The notes under the pieces are model-generated. The model was not told the DNA's origin. It did no database searches and worked only from the letters and a program-made list of their open reading frames with translations. Shown here piece after piece: positions 39,617 to 46,569 of a DNA stretch of 64,000 nucleotides (its first letter is position 1; each line of letters opens with the position of its first letter). The DNA is from Bacillota bacterium (GTDB taxonomy: Bacteria > Bacillota > Desulfotomaculia > Desulfotomaculales > Desulforudaceae), in assembly GCA_040757205.1 (NCBI GenBank), contig JBFLXL010000010.1:1-64000 (forward strand), in the 5' to 3' direction. Position numbers and translations under genes: made by a program.

Positions 39617-41914
39617 CTACCTTAGCGTGGCCGAAACGGGCACCTTCGTTTCGTAAGTGCCGATGATGGTCGGCAGGGACAAAGCCGGCTTCGGCTGCCA
39701 GCCGACTGCTTTTAAGTAAGCCAGCACCTCTTTTTTGTAAACCAGGGGCACATCCCGTTCGGTGCGGACGAAGTTTTGCAGGTCGTCAGGAAGCGTACCC
39801 AAATGTTCTTTATAAACGGAGATATACTGATGCAGTTTGATCGCCCGGCCGGGAGAAGTGTCGTTTCGCCGCATGCAAAGCTTGATCATAGTGGGCAGAG
39901 CCCTTTCCCTGGTTTCCACGACGATGGCCATGTGCTCCGGGGTGGGCTCCCGGGTATCGACCAACTGCTCGGTCCGGCCGTCGATAACCGTCCAGTCGTC
40001 GTATTCCTTCTTGCTCATAAAGAGCCTTCTGTATTTGGCCCCGTGGGGACCAAGCAAAAGGGGAATCCCCCACCGTATGGCGCCCGTGCCGATGGCCAGG
40101 GCCTTCTGGGAATAGGGACCCCAAACCACGGCACAGGCACCCACCCGGTTGAGGATGTAGTCGGCAATCAATTCAAAATTGGCCCGGCCGGGCAAAGCGG
40201 CGAAGATGTTGGCGATCTTGATGGCGGCACCGACCACGTGCGCGTTGGAGACGCAGGAACCCACGTTGAGGACGCCGCCGGCGTCGAATGAAGGCGGGTA
40301 CTTTTCGTAAATGGTCTTTCCATCGGCGTCTTTGTACATTCCCGCCGCCATTGCCGCGCATCCGGAAAGGCAGACGATGTACTTGCGGCGCGCCAGCTCC
40401 TCCGCCATCCAGGCCACGTCGCCAACGTCCGGATAATTGGAACACCCGGCAAACAGCACCACCCCCGGGATGGTACCCAAAACGATGGGGGAACCCACTT
40501 TTCTTATTTCCACGTCGTGGATCGGCCCCCGACCGACCCGCACTTTGTATTTCTCCGCTCCAGCCGCCGCCGCCATTAACTTTAGGATGGGAAGATTAAA
40601 ATCGCAGGCGGCTTCACATTTCCCGCAACCGGTGCACTTCCTGAACAGATCGGCAAGCGGTTCCAGATTCCCTTCGCCGGCCTGGCTGACCGCCGTGCCG
40701 ACCGGTAGCAGGTTGGCGCAGTTTTGATTGCACTTCTCGCACTTTTTTCGGCACCTGCCGGCGATCTCGACGGCCTGCTCGGGGGTAAGAATGGTTTTTT
40801 TGCGCGTCGGCGCCAAGGCCAGTGCCGCCTCTACCGCCGCTTGCGCCGCCTTGTCGGGGTCTAAAACCAGGACCTGTTTCTTTTCCCCGGCAATCATTTT
40901 TACAATCTCGCCGGTCTCTTTTTCGGTGACGTTGTCCAGACCGTAGCAGATTTTGTCCGACCAGGCGATGAGCGCCGCGCCTGTTTCTTTGGCGAGGGCC
41001 GGAATATCGGTCAGCACGCATTGCTCATCGGCCACAATCACGTCGGCGATGCCGGTTTTTAGAAAAAAGCGCTGCTGCGCCAGCGGGCCGACCACCTTCG
41101 CGCCCTCGTTGTACCGGGTGGTGTCCAGCGCCGTACAACAGATTCCGGCCAGTTCCACCTTGTCCAAAAGGTTTTTTCGCCGCAGGTAATCGGTCATACT
41201 GTTGGCGGCCGCGGCGTTGTGGCCCACCAGAAGGATCACCGGCTTCGTGCGGTCAATGGTGCCCCACCCCAGCTCGACCAGCGGTGTTTCAACCACCGAC
41301 GTCGGGTAGTTAAACCCGGTGATTTGGGCGATGTCGCAGGCCTCCAAGGCGACGTGGTCCAGCATTCCGCAGTGGAAGGCCTTAGACTCGTAGTCCAGAT
41401 TGCTTCCTTCCTGTCCGGTATGGGTGGCGGCAACCAGATGGATAAGTTCCCTTTCCACATATTCAACGGCCCGGCGCAGGTCGCCGAGGGTTTTCGGCTT
41501 TAAACCGAGCACGGTCCTGATGATCGGCGCTTCCACATTGACTTGGTCCCCCAAATCAAGCGGATGATTTTCGCCGTGCTTTTCAATAAGGTGCTCGATC
41601 AGGTGGCGCCCGTGCGCCCCATGGGCGGCGGCGCCCATCAAGCAGGAGATCAAGATCATCCTGGCCTGCTGGGTGGCCATGTCGATGCCGCAGGCACCTT
41701 TGCGGTCCAGCGTCAAGTCGCACTTGCCGAAATTGCATAAACAGCAGAGATCGCAAAACGGTGCATAAAAGGGCCGGTAAGTTTTCATCAAGCGAAAGTC
41801 CCAGTTGCGCAAGTCAGTCACCAGGGGCAGCGGTGTATGGCCTACGGCTTCCCAGGGTTCTTCGGCCCTGATGATTCCGTTGATTTTTTCTCTAAATTTT
41901 TCTGTTTTGCTCAT
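39617..41914 (-). CDS. cdhA: CO dehydrogenase alpha subunit, archaeal CdhA type
   Basis: 765 aa, as in archaeal CdhA (bacterial CooS is about 640). The extra N-terminal part has FCDLCCLCNFGKCDLT for the B/D clusters. A ferredoxin-like insertion carries CEKCNQNC and CTGCGKCEAAC. C-cluster ligands are seen in FHCGMLDHVAL, GICCTALDT, FAGCSNYPDV and CLSGCAAM. It reduces CO2 to CO for acetyl-CoA synthesis. GCAGGAG precedes ATG. It is the first gene of the operon that ends with acsD. Confidence 0.95.
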   Translation of the reverse strand: MSKTEKFREKINGIIRAEEPWEAVGHTPLPLVTDLRNWDFRLMKTYRPFYAPFCDLCCLCNFGKCDLTLDRKGACGIDMATQQARMILISCLMGAAAHGAHGRHLIEHLIEKHGENHPLDLGDQVNVEAPIIRTVLGLKPKTLGDLRRAVEYVERELIHLVAATHTGQEGSNLDYESKAFHCGMLDHVALEACDIAQITGFNYPTSVVETPLVELGWGTIDRTKPVILLVGHNAAAANSMTDYLRRKNLLDKVELAGICCTALDTTRYNEGAKVVGPLAQQRFFLKTGIADVIVADEQCVLTDIPALAKETGAALIAWSDKICYGLDNVTEKETGEIVKMIAGEKKQVLVLDPDKAAQAAVEAALALAPTRKKTILTPEQAVEIAGRCRKKCEKCNQNCANLLPVGTAVSQAGEGNLEPLADLFRKCTGCGKCEAACDFNLPILKLMAAAAGAEKYKVRVGRGPIHDVEIRKVGSPIVLGTIPGVVLFAGCSNYPDVGDVAWMAEELARRKYIVCLSGCAAMAAGMYKDADGKTIYEKYPPSFDAGGVLNVGSCVSNAHVVGAAIKIANIFAALPGRANFELIADYILNRVGACAVVWGPYSQKALAIGTGAIRWGIPLLLGPHGAKYRRLFMSKKEYDDWTVIDGRTEQLVDTREPTPEHMAIVVETRERALPTMIKLCMRRNDTSPGRAIKLHQYISVYKEHLGTLPDDLQNFVRTERDVPLVYKKEVLAYLKAVGWQPKPALSLPTIIGTYETKVPVSATLR

Positions 41915-42106
41915 TGCTTACTCCTGCCCTGAAAATAGTTGTTCCGGTCAAGCACAAAACTGTCTCCAACGGCATGGAGCAAGGAAAATTGCCCTTCTTG
42001 CCGTTACTTTCGACCGATAATTGTTTGTGTTTATTTCTTTCGCCGCCCTGTTTGTATTCAGAAGGTACCGGTTCGCCAACCACCTCTTTCACCGGGGGAT
42101 GTCACC

Positions 42107-42170
42107 CAGTATAAAGGAGAACCGGTTTCCATACACCGGTTGGACTGTGAATTGCCTATTAAGCCGGGTG
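42107..42170 (-). promoter_or_regulatory. Promoter-upstream element of the CODH/ACS operon
   Basis: TATACT on the minus strand (42108-42113) is preceded by a 60-nt block that aligns with 27115-27179. The shared parts are CAGTATA, GGAGA, TTGG-CTGTGAA and TAAGC. The -35 box is poor, which fits an activated promoter. The rest of 41915-42389 holds only the relic at 42223-42369. Confidence 0.6.
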
Positions 42171-42222
42171 TACGGCAGTTAAACCGGATTAGGTACTGCC
42201 TCCGTGCGTGATCAGGAACAAT

Positions 42223-42369
42223 TCAGGAGGTTTTTTCGACCGCTTGGCCCATCAAATGGTGGCACAAGGTTGGTACATCCACGCCTTAGCCGCGATACGC
42301 TTCCAGGAATGTCGCCCCAGCAGGTATGGCCATTTTTTTCCCGTCCACCGAAAGACAAATCGTCTGCAT
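42223..42369 (-). pseudogene. Relic of a NuoG/FdhA [2Fe-2S] domain
   Basis: ATG at 42369 opens MQTICLSVDGKKMAIPAGAT, then FLEAYRG and a TAA. The same frame resumes with GVDVPTLCHHLMGQ and stops 20 codons later. The two intact proteins of this type read KLFVDGREITVEEGRTVLEA with IYIPHLCHHPDL, and similar. The match in order, spacing and the CHH motif marks a dead fragment of a third NuoG-like gene. Confidence 0.7.
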
Positions 42370-42389
42370 TCCTTGTTTCCGAAATTAGG

Positions 42390-43280
42390 TCATATGCCGG
42401 TGCCAGTGGCATCTCCACTCCCCTCCGGCAAACCGGCGAGACGCCAGGCCGCTTCGACGGTGTTGGCGAGGAGCATGGCCACCGTCATGGGTCCGACACC
42501 CCCGGGCACCGGGGTGATGAATCCGGCCTTGGGCTGCACCGAGGCAAAGTCCACGTCGCCCACCAAACGGCCGTCCAGCCGATTGATCCCCACATCGACC
42601 ACCACCGCCCCCTCCTTGACCATGTTCCCCGTGATCATCTGGGGCCGGCCCACGGCCACCACGAGAATGTCGCCGCCCAAGGTCACGGCGGCCAGGTCCG
42701 GCGTCCGCGAATGGCACACCGTCACCGTGGCGTGGCGCTCCAGGAGCAACAGCGCCACCGGTTTGCCGACGATGTTGCTGCGGCCGACGACCACGGCGTG
42801 CTTTCCGGCAATGGAAACGCCCGACCGCTCCAGGAGCGTGATGATCCCCCGCGGTGTGCATGGAATCATGCCGGCCTCGCCGGTGACCAGGCGGCCGACA
42901 TTCAGGGGGTGAAACCCGTCGGCGTCCTTCTCGGGCCGGATGGCTTCCATAAGCATGCGGGCGTCGAGGTGCGGCGGCAGGGGAAGCTGTACCAGAATGC
43001 CGTGAATGTCGATTCTCTCGTTCAGCTGCTCAAGCAGGCGGCGCACCGCCGCCTCCGGCACCGAGGCTTCCAGACGGTATACCTCGGAGTCGATACCCAC
43101 CTCCCGGCAGGCGGCTTCCTTGTTCCGCACGTACGTCTGCGACGCCGGGTTGTCCCCGACCAGGACCACCGCCAGGCCGGGAGGGTGTCCGTACCTTTCC
43201 CTGAAGGCCTCCGCCTCACGGGCGGCCTCGGCCTTCACCCGGCCCGCAACCGCCTTGCCGTCAAGGATCCGTGGTTCCAT
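42390..43280 (-). CDS. folD: Methylene-THF dehydrogenase / methenyl-THF cyclohydrolase
   Basis: 296 aa, bifunctional FolD. Motifs are [20 protein letters not shown] (the catalytic Lys is in YVRNK), [24 protein letters not shown] and the NADP loop [13 protein letters not shown]. It converts formyl-THF through methenyl-THF to methylene-THF, bridging Fhs and MetF. AAGGAGGTG precedes ATG. It stands alone, with a hairpin or operator upstream. Confidence 0.97.
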   Translation of the reverse strand: MEPRILDGKAVAGRVKAEAAREAEAFRERYGHPPGLAVVLVGDNPASQTYVRNKEAACREVGIDSEVYRLEASVPEAAVRRLLEQLNERIDIHGILVQLPLPPHLDARMLMEAIRPEKDADGFHPLNVGRLVTGEAGMIPCTPRGIITLLERSGVSIAGKHAVVVGRSNIVGKPVALLLLERHATVTVCHSRTPDLAAVTLGGDILVVAVGRPQMITGNMVKEGAVVVDVGINRLDGRLVGDVDFASVQPKAGFITPVPGGVGPMTVAMLLANTVEAAWRLAGLPEGSGDATGTGI

Positions 43281-43327
43281 CCCGACAGCACCTCCTTAAA
43301 ATAAAAAAGTGGCTGGAGCAATGTGAT

Positions 43328-43350
43328 TTGCGGGTGAGAATCATCCGCAA
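43328..43350. promoter_or_regulatory. Inverted repeat upstream of folD
   Basis: TTGCGGGTGA and TCATCCGCAA form 10-bp arms (one mismatch) around GAA. It lies between a TTGACA box (43367-43372, minus strand) and the folD Shine-Dalgarno sequence, a good place for a repressor or an RNA hairpin. Confidence 0.4.
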
Positions 43351-43403
43351 CAGAATTAAAGGTCTATGTCAATAATTTTTGCGGGGGAGGAGGGGGAGGG
43401 GCA

Positions 43404-43435
43404 ATAAAAACGCCGCCAGTTGTAGACTGGCAGCG
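43404..43435 (-). terminator. Intrinsic terminator of the pyr operon
   Basis: On the minus strand CGCTGCCAG and CTGGCGGCG pair (one G-U) around TCTACAA, followed by TTTTTATTG. It lies 70 nt past the last small gene and closes the whole pyrimidine operon. Confidence 0.88.
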
Positions 43436-43505
43436 ACGGGTTGCCGGTTAACCGTCTCCGGAAGTCGGAAAAGCCCTGTTAATTATTCAGCAGCACACAG
43501 CGGCG

Positions 43506-43634
43506 CTAATCCGATCTGCACTTGCGGGCTGCTTTGGCCCGGAACCGTTCTTGGACCGCATCTCCGGTCAGTTCCCGCAGGGCGTCGGCGGCGACCCAAC
43601 GGGCGTTCTTGCTCTTCCTAACCGGCCAGAACAT
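43506..43634 (-). CDS. 42-aa basic protein at the end of the pyr operon
   Basis: ATG is preceded by TATAAGGAGACATTT, a strong ribosome site, 10 nt after the pyrF stop. The product starts MFWPVRKSKNARWVAADALR and ends FRAKAARKCRSD. It is basic, probably helical and soluble. No family is recognised. The position between pyrF and a good terminator, and the excellent Shine-Dalgarno, argue that it is translated. Confidence 0.6.
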   Translation of the reverse strand: MFWPVRKSKNARWVAADALRELTGDAVQERFRAKAARKCRSD

Positions 43635-43644
43635 AAATGTCTCC

Positions 43645-44439
43645 TTATACCGCCGCCAGTTCCCGGGCGATGGCTTGCACGGCGGCCACGGGGTCGGGGG
43701 CCGCGGTGATGGGGCGGCCGATCACCAGGTAGTCGGCGCCGGCCTGCACGGCTTGCGCCGGGGTCAGCACCCGTTTCTGGTCTTGCAATTCGGCGCCTGC
43801 CGGGCGGATGCCCGGCGTGATCAGCAGGAAGTCCGGCCCCAGGGCGGTGCGGAGCGTGGTCAGTTCCAGCGGCGAGGACACCACGCCGTCCAGGCCGGCG
43901 GCCTTGGCCAGCCCGGCCCAGGCCAGAACCACTTGTTCCAGGTTCTTCCCGAAGCCCAGTTCCCGGCTTAAGTTCTCTTGCTCCAGGCTGGTCAGCACGG
44001 TGACGGCCACGAGCTTCGGAACCGGGACCCCGGCCTGCGCCGCCTCCGCATGCGCCGCCTCGGCCGCCGCCCGCATCATGGCGAGGCCCCCGGCGGCGTG
44101 CACGTTGATGATGTGCGCACCCAGGCCCGCCAGCGCCCGCACCCCCTGGGCCACCGTTTCTGGAATGTCGTGCAGTTTTAAGTCCAGAAAGAGCCGGGCG
44201 TCGGCGGCGGCCAGCTCCTCCACGATCCGCGGGCCGTGGCGGAAAAAGAGCCGCATGCCGATCTTAAAGCCGCCCACCTCGTCCCGGAGTTCCCGGGCCA
44301 GAGTGAGCGCCCGCTCGCGCTCGTCCACGTCCAGCGCCACCAGAATCCGCCGGCCCGCCAACCCGCCGACCCGCCGACCCGCTGACGCAGGTGCCCCCGG
44401 GTGCCCCCGGGTATCCCCGGGTACCCTCGACTCCGACAT
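43645..44439 (-). CDS. pyrF: Orotidine-5'-phosphate decarboxylase
   Basis: 264 aa against the usual 235-240. Catalytic motif LFLDLKLHDIPETV (Lys-x-x-Asp) near residue 90 and phosphate loop LITPGIRP, then DYLVIGRPI. It makes UMP. The first 29 residues or so (after MSES) are Gly/Pro/Arg-rich and come from a GC-rich repeat at 44352-44429. The normal family start would be GRRILVALDV. GGGAGGT lies 9 nt before the ATG, upstream of the repeat, so the extension is probably translated. It starts 6 nt after pyrD. Confidence 0.95.
   Translation of the reverse strand: MSESRVPGDTRGHPGAPASAGRRVGGLAGRRILVALDVDERERALTLARELRDEVGGFKIGMRLFFRHGPRIVEELAAADARLFLDLKLHDIPETVAQGVRALAGLGAHIINVHAAGGLAMMRAAAEAAHAEAAQAGVPVPKLVAVTVLTSLEQENLSRELGFGKNLEQVVLAWAGLAKAAGLDGVVSSPLELTTLRTALGPDFLLITPGIRPAGAELQDQKRVLTPAQAVQAGADYLVIGRPITAAPDPVAAVQAIARELAAV
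44352..44429. repeat. GGGTRCCC-type GC-rich repeat in pyrF
   Basis: On the plus strand CCCGCCGA units lead into GCTGACGCAGGTGCCCCC. Then GGGTGCCCCC, GGGTATCCCC and GGGTACCCT follow at a 10-nt period. It encodes the non-conserved N-terminus of PyrF in frame. Confidence 0.75.
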
Positions 44440-44445
44440 CGCGAT

Positions 44446-45369
44446 TTAACCTCCCGTCCGGTGGGCGGCGCCCACCAGTTCGTTTATGTCCCCGATCCCC
44501 TGCTCGGCCAGGTACTGTTCCAGGCCCGCCGCCACCGCTGCGGCCGCGCCCGGGTTGACCAGGTTCGCCGTGCCGACGGCCACGGCCCGCGCTCCGGCCA
44601 GGATGAACTCCAGGGCGTCGCGCGCGGTCATGATGCCGCCCATGCCGATCAGCGGCAGCGCCACCGCCCGGTAGACCTGCCACACGGCGCGCACCGCCAC
44701 CGGGCGGACAGCCGGCCCGGAAAGGCCGCCGAACACGTTGCCCAGGAGCGGCCGGCGCCGCTCCACGTCGATGACCATCGCGGAGAGCGTGTTGATGAGC
44801 GACAGAGCGTCGGCCCCCGCCCCGGCGGCGGCCAGGGCGATGGTCCTGATGTCGGTCACGTTGGGCGAGAGCTTGGCGATCACCGGCAGGGCGGTGTTCT
44901 CCCGGACCCGCCGGACCACCTCGGCCGTCATTGCGGGCTCGGTGCCGAACGCGATCCCTCCGGCCTTCACGTTCGGGCAGGAGATGTTCACTTCCAGGGC
45001 GGCGATCCCGGGCACCCCGTCCAGCCGCCCGGCCAGGCGGGCGTACTCGCCGGCCGTTTCGCCGGCGATGCTGACGATGACCGGGACCCCAAAGCGCGCC
45101 AGGCGCGGCAGGATGTCCGCCACCAGGGCTTCCACGCCGGGGTTTTGCAAGCCCACGGCATTGATCACCCCGGCCGGGGTCTCGGTAATCCGGGGTGGCG
45201 GGTTGCCGGCCCGGGGTTTTAACGTGATCGTTTTAACCACCAGCGCGCCGAGCCCGGAGAGGTCCAGGTAGGGCGCGTACTCCTCGCCGAAGCCCACCGT
45301 TCCCGAGGCGGTGAGCACCGGGTTTTTGAGCTTGAGCCCGGCGATGTCGACCGCCGTTTTCGTTTTCAT
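44446..45369 (-). CDS. pyrD: Dihydroorotate dehydrogenase B, catalytic subunit
   Basis: 307 aa, class 1B. FMN-site and catalytic motifs are [32 protein letters not shown] (active-site Cys) and [17 protein letters not shown]. It oxidises dihydroorotate and passes electrons to PyrK. The ATG overlaps the pyrK stop (ATGA). A longer reading to 45606 is only an overlap with pyrK. Unlike pyrK, pyrF and carB, it holds no repeat insertion. Confidence 0.96.
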   Translation of the reverse strand: MKTKTAVDIAGLKLKNPVLTASGTVGFGEEYAPYLDLSGLGALVVKTITLKPRAGNPPPRITETPAGVINAVGLQNPGVEALVADILPRLARFGVPVIVSIAGETAGEYARLAGRLDGVPGIAALEVNISCPNVKAGGIAFGTEPAMTAEVVRRVRENTALPVIAKLSPNVTDIRTIALAAAGAGADALSLINTLSAMVIDVERRRPLLGNVFGGLSGPAVRPVAVRAVWQVYRAVALPLIGMGGIMTARDALEFILAGARAVAVGTANLVNPGAAAAVAAGLEQYLAEQGIGDINELVGAAHRTGG

Positions 45370-46331
45370 TCCCAGACCACCTCCCGGGCGGGGAATACCG
45401 GGCCGTCGGCGCAGACCCGCCGGTACTCCCACCGTTCCGGAGTACCGATCCGGCAGCTGCAGCACACGCAGGCCCCGATGCCGCAGCCCATCCGCTCCTC
45501 CAGGGAGAACTCGCCGGAAAGCCCGAGCGTCTCCAGCGCGCCCGCCAGGGCGCGGAGCATCCCCGGGGGCCCGGCGGCCGACACCCAGTCCACGGGCTCG
45601 TGGCAAACCGTGTCCAGAAACAGCTCGACCACCGAACCGGCATGCCCGCGGGAGCCGTCGTCGGTGGCCGTGAAAAGATCGACCGGCAGGATGCTGAAGT
45701 CCACCACGTCCAGTTCGGCGGCGGTCCGGGCGCCCTGGAAGACGGCCACCGCCCGCCGGGGTACCCCGGAGTGCCCAGGGGTACCCGCATTAGCGGGTTG
45801 GATGCCCGGGGGTACCCCAACGGAAAGCTCGCGCGCCAGGAAAAAGAGTGGGACGACGCCGAGGCCCCCGCCGACAATAGCGACGCGGCGGTGCCCGACC
45901 CACTGACGCGGGTGCCCCGGCTGACATGGGTGCCCCGACTGACGTGGGTGCCCCGGCGGTTCAAAGCCGCGTCCCAGCGGGCCAAGGACGTTCACGCGCT
46001 CGCCCGTCCTCTTCTCCGCCAAAAGCCCGGTGCCGCGGCCGACCACCCGGTAGAGGATGGTAACTGTGCCCCGCTCCCGGTCGGCGTCGTGCACGCTCAA
46101 GGGGCGGCGCAGCAGGGGGTCGGCCGACCCGACCCAACCCAACCCGATCCGACCCACTGACGTGGGTGCCCCGCGCGGGTGCCCCGCGCGGGTGCCCCCG
46201 TCGCAGCGCACGTGCAGGAACTGGCCGGGCTTGACAGCTTGGGCGATGTCCGGCGCCGCGAGCACCAGGCGGCGGCAGCCGGCCGCCACCCGCCGGTGGG
46301 AAACCACTTTGGCGTCCGTGATGTAGGTCAC
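45366..46331 (-). CDS. pyrK: Dihydroorotate dehydrogenase electron-transfer subunit
   Basis: 321 aa against about 260 in the family. FAD motif [11 protein letters not shown] motif [16 protein letters not shown] and the [2Fe-2S] Cys set [11 protein letters not shown] are intact. Three Gly/Pro/His-rich insertions near residues 43-71, 125-147 and 170-191 (for example [18 protein letters not shown]) are encoded by repeats at 46120-46200, 45891-45957 and 45757-45820. I start it at GTG 46331, with AGGAGGTG 9 nt upstream. An ATG at 46403 lies in another repeat and is less likely. Confidence 0.92.
   Translation of the reverse strand: MTYITDAKVVSHRRVAAGCRRLVLAAPDIAQAVKPGQFLHVRCDGGTRAGHPRGAPTSVGRIGLGWVGSADPLLRRPLSVHDADRERGTVTILYRVVGRGTGLLAEKRTGERVNVLGPLGRGFEPPGHPRQSGHPCQPGHPRQWVGHRRVAIVGGGLGVVPLFFLARELSVGVPPGIQPANAGTPGHSGVPRRAVAVFQGARTAAELDVVDFSILPVDLFTATDDGSRGHAGSVVELFLDTVCHEPVDWVSAAGPPGMLRALAGALETLGLSGEFSLEERMGCGIGACVCCSCRIGTPERWEYRRVCADGPVFPAREVVWE
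45757..45820. repeat. GGGTRCCC-type repeat in pyrK, copy 1
   Basis: GGGGTACCCCGGAGTGCCC is followed by GGGGTACCCGCATTAGCGGG (a CCCGC/GCGGG hairpin) and a further GGGGGTACCCC. It is translated in frame as a Pro/Gly-rich loop of PyrK. Confidence 0.75.
45891..45957. repeat. GGGTRCCC-type repeat in pyrK, copy 2: three 18-bp units
   Basis: From 45903 the unit CTGACRYGGGTGCCCCGR occurs three times in tandem, preceded by GCCCGACCCA. The first unit with its flank forms the CCCAC/GCGGG hairpin. It encodes three GHPRQ/GHPCQ-like repeats in PyrK. Confidence 0.85.
46120..46200. repeat. GGGTRCCC-type repeat in pyrK, copy 3
   Basis: A CGACCCGACCCAACCC run leads into GACCCACTGACGTGGGTG (CCCAC/GTGGG hairpin). 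Then CCCCGCGCGGGTG occurs in tandem. The carB element at 48351-48482 is the same structure in the opposite orientation. Confidence 0.85.
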
Positions 46332-46361
46332 GCGTTCAAGCACCTCCTGCGGGCGGAGCGG

Positions 46362-46457
46362 GGGCTCGGCCTGGGAGAGGGGGACAGGCACCATTTTCGG
46401 CACGGCAGGCTACCGGTGGATGCTTCTGCTTGCCTTCCGAAAATGGAGCCAGTCCCC
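46362..46457. repeat. REP-like hairpin element, copy 2
   Basis: GGGGACAGGCACCATTTTCGG (46380-46400) and its inverted partner at 46437-46457 pair over 21 nt with two mismatches and a 36-nt loop. The left flank CTCGGCCTGGGAGAG also occurs at 22036-22121. It overlaps only the unlikely 5' extension of pyrK. Confidence 0.8.
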
Positions 46458-46569
46458 GGCCGAACCCCAGGCCGTCATCTGAACCGTCACTGATACGTAT
46501 TTACTTAGGAGCACCCTGACTTATCTAAAATGACGAACCGCCGGTTGCACCGGATTGGGATCTCGTTTT

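Noticed and set aside
46332-46403. pyrK starting at ATG 46403
   Set aside because: That ATG lies in a dispersed repeat with no ribosome site, while GTG 46331 has AGGAGGTG at good distance and the family N-terminus.
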